From Salinarchaeum sp. IM2453 (lineage in GTDB: Archaea; Halobacteriota; Halobacteria; Halobacteriales; Salinarchaeaceae), in assembly GCF_019693215.1 (NCBI RefSeq), contig NZ_CP081183.1, positions 186,001 through 250,000 of the forward strand: 64,000 nucleotides of DNA, written 5' to 3'. A program made the position numbers and the translations under genes. The notes beneath the pieces are model-generated. The model was not told where the DNA came from, did not search any database, and worked only from the letters and a program-made list of their open reading frames with translations. The number at the start of each line of letters is the position of its first letter. The stretch's first letter is position 1. Of the stretch, positions 26,922-38,228 are shown one piece after another.

Positions 26922-27563
26922 ATGAAAACTGGACAGTCTGACCCGTACAAAGACGCCCGACAACAAATGGTGGATTCCTTAATACAACAGGGGAGGCTGA
27001 CCGACGAGAAGGTAATTAAGGCGATGAAGTCAGTTCCCCGCCACAGATTTGTTCCAGAACAACAACAAAGCCATGCGTACGAAGACCGACCATTACCGAT
27101 TGGTGATGGACAAACAATCAGCGCACCACATATGGTTGGGATGATGGCTGAAATGCTCGATGTAGAAATGGGTAGCAAGGTGCTTGAAATTGGAACAGGG
27201 TGTGGATATCATGCAGCAGTTATGGCTGAAATTGTCGGTGATAAAAGTATATATTCAATCGAATATAGCGAAATGTTAGCAGAAAAAGCACGGACGCAAC
27301 TCAGTAAGTTAGGCTATGAGATCAACCTTCGGGCAGGGAATGGACGAAAAGGCTGGCCGGAGAACGCTCCATTCGATGCAATATACCTGACGTGTGCGCC
27401 ACAAGTGCTACCGAATCCATTAAAGAAGCAGGTTAAACAAGGTGGCATAATTGTTGCACCGATCGGAGTCGGGTCACAGACGCTGTACAAATATGAAAAG
27501 GAAAAAGATGGATCACTGCAACGGACTTCTCACGGATCAGTACGTTTTGTCACGATGCAATAG
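26922..27563 (+). CDS. pcm: protein-L-isoaspartate O-methyltransferase
   Basis: A 213-residue repair enzyme that methylates isoaspartyl residues with SAM so that they can revert to aspartate. Family blocks are SVPRHRFVPEQQQSHAYEDRPLPIGDGQTISAPHMVGMMAEML, motif I KVLEIGTGCGYHAAVMAE, AGNGRKGWPENAPFDAIYLTCAPQVLP and GGIIVAPIG. All motifs are intact. It lies between the zinc-ribbon gene and a second, diverged homologue. Confidence 0.95.
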   Translation: MKTGQSDPYKDARQQMVDSLIQQGRLTDEKVIKAMKSVPRHRFVPEQQQSHAYEDRPLPIGDGQTISAPHMVGMMAEMLDVEMGSKVLEIGTGCGYHAAVMAEIVGDKSIYSIEYSEMLAEKARTQLSKLGYEINLRAGNGRKGWPENAPFDAIYLTCAPQVLPNPLKKQVKQGGIIVAPIGVGSQTLYKYEKEKDGSLQRTSHGSVRFVTMQ

Positions 27564-27694
27564 TCACTGAGAGAATCTCGATTAACTGACTGATTCTCTG
27601 TGGTATTGTGGTCGGCCCGCCAGCGAACAGTCTTTATATATTTGATAGGGATACAAGCGTTCAATTCATACTGTTCTATCCCGTTCTATTTGAC

Positions 27695-28438
27695 ATGGAT
27701 CTAGCAGTGCTGCGGGACGATATGGTTGACAGCCTAGAACATGATGCCAAGGCAGTCGTCCACAGCGAAAATCTGGGACTTGCACTTCGAAATGTCCCGC
27801 GGCATGAATTTGTAGACGATGACCAACAAGCGTATGCAGATACTGAGCACAGACAATTAGGAACACGAGTACTTTCTCCCAGTACAGTTGGTCGGCTGTT
27901 CGAAGCACTGGATATCAAGCAGTCGAATAGTGTTTTAATTATCGGTGCTGGAGTTGGCTATACCGCAGCAGTCAGCGCAGAGCTTACTGACGAAGCTCAA
28001 GTTCATGCAGTCGATATTACACGTGATGTTGTGCTAGAAGCTCGGAATAATCTCCAAACGGCTGGATACGAAGGAGTTCTTGTTGACTGTAAAGATGGAA
28101 AGGATGGCTTACCATCGTATGCGCCGTTTGATCGAATTCTTGTTGAAGCAGCTGCTATTCGTCCACCACAGAGACTTGTTGATCAACTTACACAAGATGG
28201 GAAACTCGTCATTCCAATCGGAACAACGACACAGACCATCGCAGAAGTCCATGCAGACGGAACAACCAAAGAGCACGGAACAGTCAAATTTGCCCCATTA
28301 TTAGTAGAAGGAGAGCAACAAGGTGCAATTGAGCGGAACCGAATGCGAAGGGAAGAGCGAGAACGACAGCAGCAGGCCAATGAGCGGCGACGAGGATGGG
28401 AACAGGATTGGATTGATTGGACTGATCAATTGGATTGA
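27695..28438 (+). CDS. second, diverged Pcm-like methyltransferase
   Basis: A 247-residue homologue of the preceding Pcm. It retains NVPRHEFVDDDQQAYADTEHRQLGTRVLSPSTVGRLFEAL, motif I in altered form (SVLIIGAGVGYTAAVSAE, lacking the usual E/D-G-T/S-G), VDCKDGKDGLPSYAPFDRILVEAAAIRPP and KLVIPIGTTTQ. The usual substrate loop SAPHM is SPSTV, so its substrate may differ. A charged C-terminal tail (RNRMRREERERQQQANERRRGWEQDWIDW) is an addition. ATG at 27695 begins the homologous region; the ORF upstream to 27608 lacks similarity. A TATA box, CTTTATATATTTG, lies at 27631-27643. Confidence 0.8.
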   Translation: MDLAVLRDDMVDSLEHDAKAVVHSENLGLALRNVPRHEFVDDDQQAYADTEHRQLGTRVLSPSTVGRLFEALDIKQSNSVLIIGAGVGYTAAVSAELTDEAQVHAVDITRDVVLEARNNLQTAGYEGVLVDCKDGKDGLPSYAPFDRILVEAAAIRPPQRLVDQLTQDGKLVIPIGTTTQTIAEVHADGTTKEHGTVKFAPLLVEGEQQGAIERNRMRREERERQQQANERRRGWEQDWIDWTDQLD

Positions 28439-28441
28439 AAC

Positions 28442-28930
28442 TTAAGCTCCTTCGTCAACGACAAGCAGGTTCGTATTGTCTCGCTCGTCCGTATAGTCAC
28501 TCCCGGAAGGAGGTTTGATATCGATGATGAGATCACCTTGGTTCTGGTTGGAATGCAATTCGGGCGATATCTCAAAGTTAGCAATCCCATCCTCACCGGT
28601 TTGTGCGGTCTGTATTCCGCCAGAGAGCTGAGCAGAACCATCTTGTAAAACAACCGTTGCATCAGCGACAGGTGAGTGGTCTGGATCAATAACAGCTACT
28701 TCAACAGTCTCTGAATCACCTGCAGTCACAACTTCTGGCTGAGGATCTGCGTCAAGCTCTTCAACACCAAATCCACCAATTCCCGATATCATTCCCATCA
28801 TTACGCTTAGGCTGGCGACGCCAACAACAAGTGCAATGACGAGTCGAATCGGGAGCCCCTCAATCGCACGAGTATCGTTTCGAAATCGTTCGAGCGCATC
28901 CACAGAGACGAGTTCTGTAAGGTCAATCAC
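28442..28930 (-). CDS. membrane-anchored protein with Ig-like external domain, haloarchaeal unknown
   Basis: A 162-residue protein. A single transmembrane helix (about residues 28-50: IRLVIALVVGVASLSVMMGMISG) is preceded by RAIEGLPI, which I recognise from a conserved haloarchaeal N terminus. The C-terminal part (PEVVTAGDSETVEVAVIDPDHSPVADATVVLQDGSAQLSGG...) resembles a beta-sandwich, invasin/Ig-like domain, probably outside the cell. GTG at 28930 was chosen because a TATA box lies 23-32 bases before it; the ATG at 29011 would run through that promoter and overlap the divergent gene. No function known. Confidence 0.65.
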   Translation of the reverse strand: MIDLTELVSVDALERFRNDTRAIEGLPIRLVIALVVGVASLSVMMGMISGIGGFGVEELDADPQPEVVTAGDSETVEVAVIDPDHSPVADATVVLQDGSAQLSGGIQTAQTGEDGIANFEISPELHSNQNQGDLIIDIKPPSGSDYTDERDNTNLLVVDEGA

Positions 28931-28952
28931 AGGCAGGCATGGCCTGACTCTG

Positions 28953-28962
28953 GTATATAAAT
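28953..28962 (-). promoter_or_regulatory. TATA box in the divergent 28930/29006 gap
   Basis: The minus strand reads ATTTATATAC, 23-32 bases before the GTG at 28930. As the core is nearly symmetric (TATATAAAT on the plus strand), it might also serve the HerA-like gene at 29006 with a short leader of about 20 bases. Confidence 0.5.
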
Positions 28963-29005
28963 CTGCGGCCGAGAGTTCAAATACAAAGCCAAAGGCATAG
29001 TCGAT

Positions 29006-30109
29006 ATGCAAGTTCTCGGTCGAAAAGAAGAGATTTCAACAGGCCCATCGGCATCAATTGGGACTTATCGAGCACGCGATGGCACAGAGGGAGCAGCCAT
29101 AGAACTCGACATTGATCAGCCTCACGTGGGGATGATATTTGGAAAACGCGGATATGGTAAATCCTACACGCTTGGAGTGCTCGCAGAAGAATTATCACAT
29201 GCTCACGGAATCGCGCCGATTCTCGTTGATCCAATGGGCGTCTTTCGTTCATTAGGAGACAACCCAGCAATTCCGGGACAGAATATAATATCACCAAAAG
29301 CAGCAGCAGACTCATTTCCCCCGGAGCAATGGTGTAACTTACTGGATATTGATCCAGAAAGCGCGGTTGGCACAGCAATCTGGAATGTAGCGAGTAGAAG
29401 TACAACACTACAGGAAATGATTGCCAAAATTGAAACAGATGATATACAGCAGACAACCCGACAGGCAGCGATCAATTATCTGCAGCTTGCAAAGAGCTGG
29501 AAGATATTCAATGGAGAAGGGATCTCAATAGAGCGTCTTATGGAAGGAAAAGTCACTGTGCTTGATTGTTCAGGGATGAGTAATGCAGCGATTAATGCTG
29601 TGTGTGCGACAGTGGCTGAAAAAATATATAGCGCACGCGTGCAGGACGAAACGAGTCAGCTACCGTGGTTACTGATTGATGAGGCACATACCGTATTCAA
29701 TGGGATTGCCTTTCCCTCACTACGGAAGATAATCACGCGAGGGCGACAACCAGGGGTCAGCGTTGTTGCCGCAACACAGCGTCCTGCTGCAATCCCAGAG
29801 GTGGCGACGTCACAAGCGGACTTGTTGTTGACACACCGATTAACTGCTAAACCAGACAGAGAAGTATTGCGTCGGATTATGCCGTCCTACATGAGCGGAT
29901 CACTTGAGCAACGTCTTCCAAGATCTCCGGGAGAAGTATTGTTAATTGACGACGTTACAGAAAATGTGCATCACATCAAAATCCGGAACCGGATCACGTC
30001 ACACGGAGGAGACACTCCGAGGGCAAGCGCCTGTGGTAAGACCGCTACAGATACGGACAACGGGAATACAGCGGTTGAAAACACTGCCGCTCAGTGCACA
30101 TCAGACTAA
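29006..30109 (+). CDS. HerA/FtsK-type ATPase
   Basis: A 367-residue ATPase of the HerA-FtsK superfamily, hexameric motors on DNA. Walker A is GMIFGKRGYGKSYTLG (near 42-57), Walker B LPWLLIDEAHTVF (near 222), followed by ITRGRQPGVSVVAATQRPAAIPEVATSQADLLLTHRL, which has the sensor Gln and Arg residues. The C terminus (SHGGDTPRASACG and a Thr/Asn-rich tail) is low complexity. It lacks the HAS barrel of true HerA and lies far from nurA or rad50-mre11 (26 kb), so a link to end resection is not supported by context. Divergent from the membrane-anchored protein. Confidence 0.8.
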   Translation: MQVLGRKEEISTGPSASIGTYRARDGTEGAAIELDIDQPHVGMIFGKRGYGKSYTLGVLAEELSHAHGIAPILVDPMGVFRSLGDNPAIPGQNIISPKAAADSFPPEQWCNLLDIDPESAVGTAIWNVASRSTTLQEMIAKIETDDIQQTTRQAAINYLQLAKSWKIFNGEGISIERLMEGKVTVLDCSGMSNAAINAVCATVAEKIYSARVQDETSQLPWLLIDEAHTVFNGIAFPSLRKIITRGRQPGVSVVAATQRPAAIPEVATSQADLLLTHRLTAKPDREVLRRIMPSYMSGSLEQRLPRSPGEVLLIDDVTENVHHIKIRNRITSHGGDTPRASACGKTATDTDNGNTAVENTAAQCTSD

Positions 30110-30163
30110 CATCGGCCGTACGAGTTCAAATGACTGTCCAGCAAAATAATACAGAAAGAATAG

Positions 30164-30236
30164 CGCCCGAGGCGGGATTTGAACCCGCGTCACGACCGTG
30201 ACAGGGTCGTATGATGGGCCCCTACACCACTCGGGC
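30164..30236 (-). tRNA. tRNA-Asp (anticodon GTC)
   Basis: Read on the minus strand, the acceptor arms GCCCGAG and CTCGGGC pair fully, discriminator G. The anticodon stem ACGACC/GGTCGT encloses the loop CTGTCAC with anticodon GTC, and the T arm is GCGGGTTCAAATCCCGC. It is 73 nt with no intron and no encoded CCA. G73 and the GTC anticodon agree with Asp identity. Confidence 0.95.
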
Positions 30237-30475
30237 ACGACGCATTAGTTCGTTGTCCGGAGATTAACTTAAGGGTTTTCAAACAATATGGATCAGGTTA
30301 CGAATGTCTATCATGGGAAATTAGGGCAAGGAGTGCTGATCGTGGGGGCAGTAAACCGTGATATCACTCGACAAGGTCAGTCCAATTAACAATACCAGTT
30401 AACAAGGCTTATAAGTTCAACGGTCGTTAGATATCTGTAGTATCCTGTGACAGTCATTTCTCCACCTATAGACCC

Positions 30476-30703
30476 ATGGTAGACGTAAGCCAACACGAAC
30501 TCGTTCCAGAGCACACTGTTCTGGACGAGACCGAAATTGAGGAGGTATCAAACGAATACGGAATCTCGAAGACCGACTTGCCGAAGATCAGGCGGACTGA
30601 TCCGGCACTGCCATCGGAGGCCGAAGTCGGAGACGTAGTACGTATCGTCCGAGATTCCAGAACAACTGACAAAGCAGTCACCTATCGACTTGTGATAAAA
30701 TAA
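30476..30703 (+). CDS. rpoH: RNA polymerase subunit H
   Basis: The 75-residue archaeal Rpo5/RpoH, equal to the C-terminal domain of eukaryal RPB5. It has [29 protein letters not shown] and [24 protein letters not shown], the whole family length. It opens the polymerase operon; the rpoB'' ATG overlaps its TAA (TAATG). A TATA-like CTTATAAGT at 30408-30416 would give a leader of roughly 30-40 bases. Confidence 0.97.
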   Translation: MVDVSQHELVPEHTVLDETEIEEVSNEYGISKTDLPKIRRTDPALPSEAEVGDVVRIVRDSRTTDKAVTYRLVIK

Positions 30704-32268
30704 TGGACCGGGACAATCGACGCGCGATTTCGCGCGAATATTTCTCTGAGGAACGGCTCGCTGAACACCACTTTCGATCATTCAATAGTTTCCTTAAACG
30801 AGGCATGCAGGAGGTCGTCGCTGAGAAAGGAACTATCGAGACAGACATCGGCGATAAAGAAGGTGAAGAACCGGTGCACGTGGAGCTCGGTGATGTACGA
30901 GTCGTCACGCCTCGTGTAAGAGAAGCAGATGGCAGTGAGGAACTCCTCTATCCACAAGAGGCGCGGTTGCGGAATATTACATACTCTGCTCCAGTGTTCA
31001 TGGAGATGGCGATTGTCAAAGGAGATCCTGAAAAGGGTGAAGATCGGGTTGTCGACGAGACAGAAACAAAGATTGGTCGAATGCCGATCATGGTTGGATC
31101 AGATAAATGTAATATTGCTAACTTTGACGATGAAGAGCTAATTGATATCGGAGAGGACCCAGCTGATCCAGGAGGATATTTTATTGTTAATGGGTCCGAG
31201 CGTGTGCTAATGACGAGCGAAGATCTTGCCCCGAATAAGATTCTTGCCGAGTACGATGAAAAATATGGCGACGAGATTCAAGTCGCTAAGACATTCTCAC
31301 AGCGGCGTGGATACCGGGCACTTGTTCTAGTTGAGCGCACGCGCGATGGATTACTTGAAGTCTCGTTCCCGTCTGTATCTGGAAGTGTGAATTTTGTCAC
31401 GCTCGTACGCGCGCTGGGGCTTGAATCTGACGAGGAAATTGTCCACAGAGTCAGTGACGATCCAGAGATTGTGAAGTTCATGCTGGAAAACTTGGAAGCC
31501 GCAGACGTTCAAACAGAACAAGAGGCAATCGAAGCATTAGGAAAGCGAGTTGCCTCTGGGCAAGGAAAGAACTACCAGCTAAAGCGGGCAAACTACGTCA
31601 TTGATCGGTATCTTCTTCCACACCTTCACGAAGAGGGTGTCCCAGAAGAAGATGTCCGTATTAACAAGGCATATTACCTTTGTCGGATGGCAGAAGCCTG
31701 CTTTGAGCTCGCTCTTGATCGACGGCAGCCAGACGACAAGGATCACTACGCCAACAAGCGTCTCAAGGTCAGTGGTGACCTGATGCGTGATCTGTTCCGG
31801 ACGGCATTGAATAAGTTAGCACGAGATGTTAAATATCAGCTAGAGCGAGCAAACATGCGGAACCGACAGTTGTCTGTTTCGACTGTTGTTCGGTCAGATG
31901 TTCTTACTGAACGATTAGAACACCCACTTGCAACCGGAAACTGGGTAGGCGGCCGATCAGGTGTCTCACAACTTGTTGATCGTACCGACTACATGGGTGT
32001 TCTCAGCCACTTACGCCGATTGCGATCTCCGTTGTCACGGTCACAGCCACACTTCGAGGCACGTGACCTGCATGCAACACAGTGGGGTCGTGTATGTCCA
32101 TCTGAAACGCCGGAAGGACCGAACTGTGGTCTAGTAAAGAATTTCGCACAGGCAATGGAGCTAAGCCAGAACGTTGAGAACGAACGTGAGCTCAAACGTG
32201 AGTTAGCTGCGATGGGCGTACAAGGAATTCCAGGCATTGAGTCACAGACACAGCGGGCAGGTGATTAA
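30703..32268 (+). CDS. rpoB2: RNA polymerase subunit B'' (N-terminal half of B)
   Basis: A 521-residue subunit, the N-terminal half of the split second-largest subunit (protrusion, lobe and fork). Markers are [62 protein letters not shown] and [25 protein letters not shown], the fork region near the active site. The gene split falls after [17 protein letters not shown], as in other haloarchaea and many methanogens. It overlaps rpoH by one base and is followed two bases later by rpoB'. Confidence 0.98.
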   Translation: MDRDNRRAISREYFSEERLAEHHFRSFNSFLKRGMQEVVAEKGTIETDIGDKEGEEPVHVELGDVRVVTPRVREADGSEELLYPQEARLRNITYSAPVFMEMAIVKGDPEKGEDRVVDETETKIGRMPIMVGSDKCNIANFDDEELIDIGEDPADPGGYFIVNGSERVLMTSEDLAPNKILAEYDEKYGDEIQVAKTFSQRRGYRALVLVERTRDGLLEVSFPSVSGSVNFVTLVRALGLESDEEIVHRVSDDPEIVKFMLENLEAADVQTEQEAIEALGKRVASGQGKNYQLKRANYVIDRYLLPHLHEEGVPEEDVRINKAYYLCRMAEACFELALDRRQPDDKDHYANKRLKVSGDLMRDLFRTALNKLARDVKYQLERANMRNRQLSVSTVVRSDVLTERLEHPLATGNWVGGRSGVSQLVDRTDYMGVLSHLRRLRSPLSRSQPHFEARDLHATQWGRVCPSETPEGPNCGLVKNFAQAMELSQNVENERELKRELAAMGVQGIPGIESQTQRAGD

Positions 32269-32270
32269 TC

Positions 32271-34100
32271 ATGAGCAGTCAACAACGAGAAGCAAAAGTA
32301 TACGTTAATGGAAGTCTCGTCGGGACACATCCCGACCCAGAACAGCTTGCAGAGCAGATTCGAGAGGCACGGCGACGAGGAGATGTCTCTGAGATGGTTA
32401 ATGTGTCTGTTAAAGACCGGACACGTGAGGTTATTATCAACGCTGACGCCGGTCGAGCACGTCGACCTCTTCTTGTCGTCGAAGATGGTGAGCCACTGAT
32501 CAGCGACGATGAAATTGAGGCACTCAAGGATGGTAAGTTAGAGTTTGATGATTTGGTCGATGCAGGATATATCGAATTTATTGACGCTGAAGAGGAAGAA
32601 GACATATACGTAGCAGTTGAGCGTGAAGATTTAACTGAAGACCACACGCACTTAGAAATTGATCCTCAGCTTATTTTCGGGATTGGTGCAGGGATGATCC
32701 CATATCCAGAGCATAATGCGTCGCCCCGTATTACGATGGGTGCAGGGATGATCAAGCAGTCACTTGGACTACCGGCTGCTAACTATCGAATTCGTCCTGA
32801 TACAAGGCAGCATCTTCTGCACTATCCACAACTCTCGATGGTTAAGACCCAAACAACAGAGCAGATTGGATATGATGACCGTCCAGCAGCACAGAATTTT
32901 GTTGTTGCTGTAATGAGTTATGAAGGATTCAACATCGAGGACGCCCTGATTCTCAATCAGGGATCTGTTGATCGAGGCCTTGCACGATCCCATTTCTTCC
33001 GAACATACGAAGGCGAAGAACGACGGTATCCTGGTGGGCAGGAAGATAGATTTGAGATTCCAGACCAGGAGGTCCGTGGTGCTCGAGGTGAAGAATCCTA
33101 TTCGCACCTTGATGATGATGGACTAGTGAATCCAGAGACACGCGTTGGCGAAAATGATGTGCTACTCGGGAAGACCTCACCACCGCGCTTCCTTGAGGAA
33201 CCAGATGAGCTTGGTGGATTGTCACCACAGAAGCGACGAGAAACATCGGTTACGATGCGATCTGGAGAATCAGGAATTGTAGATACAGTCACCTTGATGG
33301 AAGGGGAAGACGGGTCAAAACTCTCGAAGGTGAAAGTCCGGGACGAACGAATTCCAGAACTCGGAGACAAGTTCGCATCACGACACGGACAGAAAGGTGT
33401 CGTTGGCCACATTGCCCCACAAGAAGATATGCCGTTCACTGAAGAAGGAGTCGTTCCAGACCTTGTTCTTAATCCGCACGCACTCCCGTCACGGATGACG
33501 GTCGGACACATTCTCGAGATGATTGGTGGAAAGGTTGGTTCGATGGACGGACGACGCGTAGACGGGACGCCATTTACTGGAGAAGACGACGAGGAGCTTC
33601 GTGAAAAGCTTGAAGAACACGGGTTTGAACCTTCAGGCAAAGAGGTCATGTACTCTGGTATTACGGGAGAGAAGATTGAAGCCGAGATCTTCGTTGGTAC
33701 GATTTTCTACCAGAAACTATACCACATGGTCTCGAACAAGATTCACGCCCGTTCACGAGGACCTGTACAGGTTCTTACGCGGCAGCCAACAGAAGGACGT
33801 GCTCGTGAGGGCGGACTCCGTATCGGAGAAATGGAACGGGACGTGTTCATTGGGCACGGTGCAGCGATGACACTCAAAGAGCGGCTCCTTGACGAGTCAG
33901 ACCGTGAGTTTGTTCCAGTGTGTGGTGAATGTGGGATGACCGCTGTTGAGGACATCAATCAGAACCGTGTGTATTGTCCAAATTGTAAAGAGGAAACAGA
34001 AATCCACGATATTGAGATGAGTTACGCGTTTAAGTTGCTGCTTGATGAAATGAAGGCACTTGGTATTGCTCCACGACTTGAACTGGAGGATGCAGTATAA
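32271..34100 (+). CDS. rpoB1: RNA polymerase subunit B' (C-terminal half of B)
   Basis: A 609-residue subunit, the C-terminal half of the second-largest subunit (external domains, hybrid-binding, wall, anchor and clamp). Markers include [104 protein letters not shown], and the clamp zinc ribbon [25 protein letters not shown]. Complete. Two bases separate it from each neighbour's coding region. Confidence 0.98.
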   Translation: MSSQQREAKVYVNGSLVGTHPDPEQLAEQIREARRRGDVSEMVNVSVKDRTREVIINADAGRARRPLLVVEDGEPLISDDEIEALKDGKLEFDDLVDAGYIEFIDAEEEEDIYVAVEREDLTEDHTHLEIDPQLIFGIGAGMIPYPEHNASPRITMGAGMIKQSLGLPAANYRIRPDTRQHLLHYPQLSMVKTQTTEQIGYDDRPAAQNFVVAVMSYEGFNIEDALILNQGSVDRGLARSHFFRTYEGEERRYPGGQEDRFEIPDQEVRGARGEESYSHLDDDGLVNPETRVGENDVLLGKTSPPRFLEEPDELGGLSPQKRRETSVTMRSGESGIVDTVTLMEGEDGSKLSKVKVRDERIPELGDKFASRHGQKGVVGHIAPQEDMPFTEEGVVPDLVLNPHALPSRMTVGHILEMIGGKVGSMDGRRVDGTPFTGEDDEELREKLEEHGFEPSGKEVMYSGITGEKIEAEIFVGTIFYQKLYHMVSNKIHARSRGPVQVLTRQPTEGRAREGGLRIGEMERDVFIGHGAAMTLKERLLDESDREFVPVCGECGMTAVEDINQNRVYCPNCKEETEIHDIEMSYAFKLLLDEMKALGIAPRLELEDAV

Positions 34101-34102
34101 AT

Positions 34103-37012
34103 ATGGTCCGTGAAACTACCCCCAAAGAGATTGGGTCAATCAGTTTTGGTCTGATGGATCCAGAGGAGTATCGAGAGATGAGCGAAACGAAGATTATTAC
34201 GGCGGATACATACGACGATGATGGGTTCCCGATTGACATGGGACTTATGGACCCTCGGCTTGGGGTCATCGACCCAGGACTTGAGTGTAAGACATGCGGA
34301 AAGCGATCCGGTTCATGTCCTGGACACTTCGGTCACATTGAGCTCGCCGCCCCTGTCATCCACGTTGGATTTACGAAGCTTATTCGTCGGTTGCTTCGGG
34401 GAACATGTCGGGAATGTTCTCGGCTATGCCTAACGGAAGGAGAAATGGACGAATATCGAGACCGAATTGGTCGGGTCCGTGATCTGCAGGGCGACATCAG
34501 CAATGTACGAAAGGATGCGATTCGAAATGCAAGGAAGAAAGATCGCTGTCCACACTGTGGTGCAAAGCAATACGATATCCAGCACGAAAAACCAACAAGC
34601 TACTACGAGGTTCGAGAAGTACTAGCCTCAGATTATCCAGAACGAATCGCTTCAGCACTGCAGCCGTCCTCAGAAGAGGAAGCGCGAATCACCCCCGGTG
34701 AACTTGCGGAGGAGACTGGGATTGATGTCGCACGAATCAACGAGATCCTAAGCGGAGAATTCCGGCCACGTGAAGATGATCGACAAGCAATTGAATCTGC
34801 GCTTGATGTGGATCTTACCGAAGAAGATACGGACAAGTTAATGCCGTCAGATATCCGGGACTGGTTTGAAGAGATCCCGGGTGATGATATCGAGATTCTG
34901 GGTATCAATCCAGAGCGTTCACGGCCGGAATGGATGATCCTAACGGTGCTACCAGTGCCGCCGGTGACGGCACGACCATCGATTACACTCGATAATGGAC
35001 AGCGGAGTGAGGACGACCTGACTCACAAACTGGTCGATATTATCCGGATTAACCAGCGATTCATGGAAAACCGGGAGGCCGGTGCACCACAATTGATTAT
35101 TGAGGACCTGTGGGAACTCCTTCAGTACCATGTGACAACGTTCATGGATAATGAGATTTCAGGTACACCACCGGCTCGACACCGTTCTGGTCGTCCACTG
35201 AAGACCCTCTCCCAACGGCTTAAAGGCAAAGAGGGACGCTTCCGAGGAAGTCTCTCCGGAAAGCGTGTAAACTTCTCGTCACGGACCGTGATTTCTCCAG
35301 ACCCGACACTTTCGCTGAACGAAGTCGGTGTTCCAGAGCGAGTCGCCCGGGAGATGACACAGACAATGAACGTCAACGAGCGTAACCTCAAACGTGCTCG
35401 GAGGTACGTGGCCAATGGCCCAGAGGGGCATCCTGGAGCAAACTATGTCCGGCGTCCAGATGGTCGTCGGCTGAAGGTTACCGAGAAAAACTGCGAAGAA
35501 CTCGCTGACAAAATCGAGTCTGGGTGGGAAGTAAATCGACATCTAATCGATGGCGATATTGTGATATTTAATCGGCAGCCATCACTTCACCGGATGTCGA
35601 TTATGGCACATGAAGTTGTCGTGATGCCATACAAGACATTCCGTCTGAACACGACAGTCTGTCCACCATACAACGCAGACTTCGACGGTGACGAGATGAA
35701 CATGCACGCACTGCAGAACGAAGAGGCACGGGCAGAAGCCCGTGCTCTGATGCGTGTACAAGAGCAGATGCTCTCCCCACGATTTGGAGAGAATATTATT
35801 GGCGCGATTCAGGACCACGTTACTGGGACATTCCTGCTAACATTCCAGAACCCTCAATTCAACGAAACACAAGCACTTGATCTGTTGCGACAAACATCGA
35901 TTGACGAGTTGCCACCAGAAGACGGGGTTGAAAACGGAAGTCCATATTGGACTGGCCGAACAATCTTCTCAGAACTACTTCCAGACGGACTCGACCTTGA
36001 GTTCACCTCATCGGCTGGCGATACGGTAATTGTCGAAAACGGCCAGCTAAAAGAAGGAACAATTGACGAGGACGCAGTCGGAGCATTCGGCGGAGAAATT
36101 GTCGATACAATTACCAAGCAGTACGGACGAACACGAGCAAGGCAGTTCGTCAATGAAGTTGCAGCACTAGCGGTGCGAACGATCATGCACTTCGGGTTCT
36201 CGATTGGTATCGACGATGAAACAATTCCAGAAGAAGCACAGAAACGAATTGACGAAACCGTTGAAGACGCATATGATCGCGTGCAGGAACTTATTTCCAC
36301 ATACGAAGCCGGTGAACTAGAATCACTGCCAGGACGGACAGTTGACGAGACTCTTGAAATGAAGATTATGCAGACGCTCGGAAAGGCACGTGACAACGCT
36401 GGTGACATTGCCGAAGAGCACTTTGATGATGAAAACCCAGCTGTAATCATGGCAGAGTCCGGTGCACGTGGGTCAATGCTGAACCTAACACAGATGGCCG
36501 GCTGTGTTGGACAACAGGCAGTTCGTGGAGAGCGAATTAATCGTGGATATGAAAACCGAACACTGAGTCACTTTCAAGAGGACGATCTGTCTGCAGACGC
36601 CCATGGATTCGTTGAACACTCCTACACAGAAGGACTGGATCCCCGGGAGTTCTTCTTCCATGCAATGGGTGGTCGGGAAGGTCTGGTTGACACAGCAGTT
36701 CGGACATCCAAGTCTGGATATCTGCAGCGGCGTCTGATCAACGCGCTGAACGAGCTGGAAGCACAATATGACGGAACTGTTCGAGACACGTCAGATACGA
36801 TTGTGCAGTTTGAATTTGGTGAAGACGGTACATCACCTGTTGAGGTATCGTCTTCTGAAGACCACAACATCGATGTTGAAGGGATTGTAGACCGGGTACT
36901 TGATTCAGAATTTGAATCGGAAGAGGAACGACAGACGTTCCTTGGCCGGGAAGAGCGAACAACGAACCTCTCAGAACACGGAGACTCTTGGAGGGTTGAA
37001 ACTGATGACTGA
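34103..37012 (+). CDS. rpoA1: RNA polymerase subunit A' (N-terminal part of A)
   Basis: A 969-residue subunit, the main part of the largest subunit. The catalytic magnesium loop is [16 protein letters not shown]. Zinc sites are [17 protein letters not shown] near the N terminus and [10 protein letters not shown] with CREC. Others: [41 protein letters not shown], and [27 protein letters not shown] (bridge helix start). The split occurs after [31 protein letters not shown] and an acidic haloarchaeal tail. It overlaps rpoA'' by eight bases. Confidence 0.98.
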   Translation: MVRETTPKEIGSISFGLMDPEEYREMSETKIITADTYDDDGFPIDMGLMDPRLGVIDPGLECKTCGKRSGSCPGHFGHIELAAPVIHVGFTKLIRRLLRGTCRECSRLCLTEGEMDEYRDRIGRVRDLQGDISNVRKDAIRNARKKDRCPHCGAKQYDIQHEKPTSYYEVREVLASDYPERIASALQPSSEEEARITPGELAEETGIDVARINEILSGEFRPREDDRQAIESALDVDLTEEDTDKLMPSDIRDWFEEIPGDDIEILGINPERSRPEWMILTVLPVPPVTARPSITLDNGQRSEDDLTHKLVDIIRINQRFMENREAGAPQLIIEDLWELLQYHVTTFMDNEISGTPPARHRSGRPLKTLSQRLKGKEGRFRGSLSGKRVNFSSRTVISPDPTLSLNEVGVPERVAREMTQTMNVNERNLKRARRYVANGPEGHPGANYVRRPDGRRLKVTEKNCEELADKIESGWEVNRHLIDGDIVIFNRQPSLHRMSIMAHEVVVMPYKTFRLNTTVCPPYNADFDGDEMNMHALQNEEARAEARALMRVQEQMLSPRFGENIIGAIQDHVTGTFLLTFQNPQFNETQALDLLRQTSIDELPPEDGVENGSPYWTGRTIFSELLPDGLDLEFTSSAGDTVIVENGQLKEGTIDEDAVGAFGGEIVDTITKQYGRTRARQFVNEVAALAVRTIMHFGFSIGIDDETIPEEAQKRIDETVEDAYDRVQELISTYEAGELESLPGRTVDETLEMKIMQTLGKARDNAGDIAEEHFDDENPAVIMAESGARGSMLNLTQMAGCVGQQAVRGERINRGYENRTLSHFQEDDLSADAHGFVEHSYTEGLDPREFFFHAMGGREGLVDTAVRTSKSGYLQRRLINALNELEAQYDGTVRDTSDTIVQFEFGEDGTSPVEVSSSEDHNIDVEGIVDRVLDSEFESEEERQTFLGREERTTNLSEHGDSWRVETDD

Positions 37013-38219
37013 ATATAACGTAAATCCAGAAATCGAGGCAGTTGTGGAAGATACGAACTTGCCACGACGGCTAAAAGACAAGGTGTATAGCGAACTTGAA
37101 GGAGAAGAGGTTAGCCTTGAAGAGGCAAACGACGTCGTGCAAGCAGTAAAAAACCGATATGAAGAGTCACGCGTGGACCCACTTGATCCGGTTGGTACAG
37201 TGAGTGCACAGTCAATCGGAGAACCAGGAACGCAGATGACGATGAATACGTTCCACTATGCAGGGGTCGCTGAAATTGACGTGACACAGGGACTGCCACG
37301 GCTTATCGAGCTTGTCGATGCAAGAAAGGAGCCAGACACTCCAATGATGACAGTGTATCTGGACGATGAATACGCAACTGATCGAGAGAAAGCGCATGAA
37401 GTTGTCTGGCAGATTGAGGCAACAAAGATTCTCTCGCTCGGTGACGTATCAACAAACGTTGCAGACATGCAAGTCAAGGTAGACCTGAACGAGAAAACAC
37501 TGCAAGAGCGATGGCCAACCGTCGATGATCCAGTAGCAGTTGCCGAAGAAATCGCAGATACAATTCAGTCAAACCTAGGCGTCGAAACACGACAGAAGGG
37601 TACGGTTATTCAATTTGGACCAGAGCAGCCATCGTACAGAGATCTACTTCAACTCGTCGAGGAACTTCGAGAGATTACCTTCAAAGGAATTGAGGACATC
37701 ACACGAGTTGTTGTCAGAAAAGAAGAAACTGACCAGGGTGAGGAGTTTGTCCTGTACACCGAAGGGTCTGCATTCGGAGACGTCTTGCAGATCGAAGGCG
37801 TCGATGCAACCCGAACGTCTACCAATGATATTCACGAGATTTACAAAAATCTCGGAATCGAAGCCGCAAGAGAGTCAATCATCAATGAGACAATGGAAAC
37901 ATTGGAAGAACAGGGGCTTGATGACGTGAATATTCGGCACCTCATGCTGGTTGCAGACATCATGACCAATCGTGGAACGATTGAGTCGATTGGCCGTCAC
38001 GGAATTTCTGGCTCAAAGGATTCCGTTTTAGCGCGGGCAGCGTTCGAGGTTACGGTCAGCCATCTGCTGGATGCAGCAATCCATGGAGAAATCGACAGCC
38101 TCAATGGTGTCACAGAAAATGTCATCGTCGGAAAGCCGGTTAAGCTCGGTACAGGCGATGTAAAGCTTCGAATGGGATCGTTCGCATCACAAGATCAGCC
38201 GGAAGAATCAGCAGACTAA
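37005..38219 (+). CDS. rpoA2: RNA polymerase subunit A'' (C-terminal part of A)
   Basis: A 404-residue subunit, the C-terminal part of the largest subunit, with the trigger loop and cleft. Markers are [88 protein letters not shown] and [16 protein letters not shown]. The ATG at 37005 overlaps the end of rpoA' and gives the family's usual start ([15 protein letters not shown]); the ORF extends upstream to 36900 only as a shadow of rpoA'. nusA starts nine bases after its stop. Confidence 0.97.
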   Translation: MTEYNVNPEIEAVVEDTNLPRRLKDKVYSELEGEEVSLEEANDVVQAVKNRYEESRVDPLDPVGTVSAQSIGEPGTQMTMNTFHYAGVAEIDVTQGLPRLIELVDARKEPDTPMMTVYLDDEYATDREKAHEVVWQIEATKILSLGDVSTNVADMQVKVDLNEKTLQERWPTVDDPVAVAEEIADTIQSNLGVETRQKGTVIQFGPEQPSYRDLLQLVEELREITFKGIEDITRVVVRKEETDQGEEFVLYTEGSAFGDVLQIEGVDATRTSTNDIHEIYKNLGIEAARESIINETMETLEEQGLDDVNIRHLMLVADIMTNRGTIESIGRHGISGSKDSVLARAAFEVTVSHLLDAAIHGEIDSLNGVTENVIVGKPVKLGTGDVKLRMGSFASQDQPEESAD

Positions 38220-38228
38220 GCGAGACTC

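Noticed and set aside
29990-30109. Possible tnpB tail fused to the HerA-like ATPase (SHGGDTP...)
   Set aside because: Resembles TnpB tails slightly, but similar HGGDxP tails are, as far as I recall, native to haloarchaeal HerA-like ATPases; no right-end hairpin follows.
36900-37004. Extended start for rpoA''
   Set aside because: The extra 35 codons overlap rpoA' in another frame and have no similarity to the family; ATG at 37005 gives the known start.
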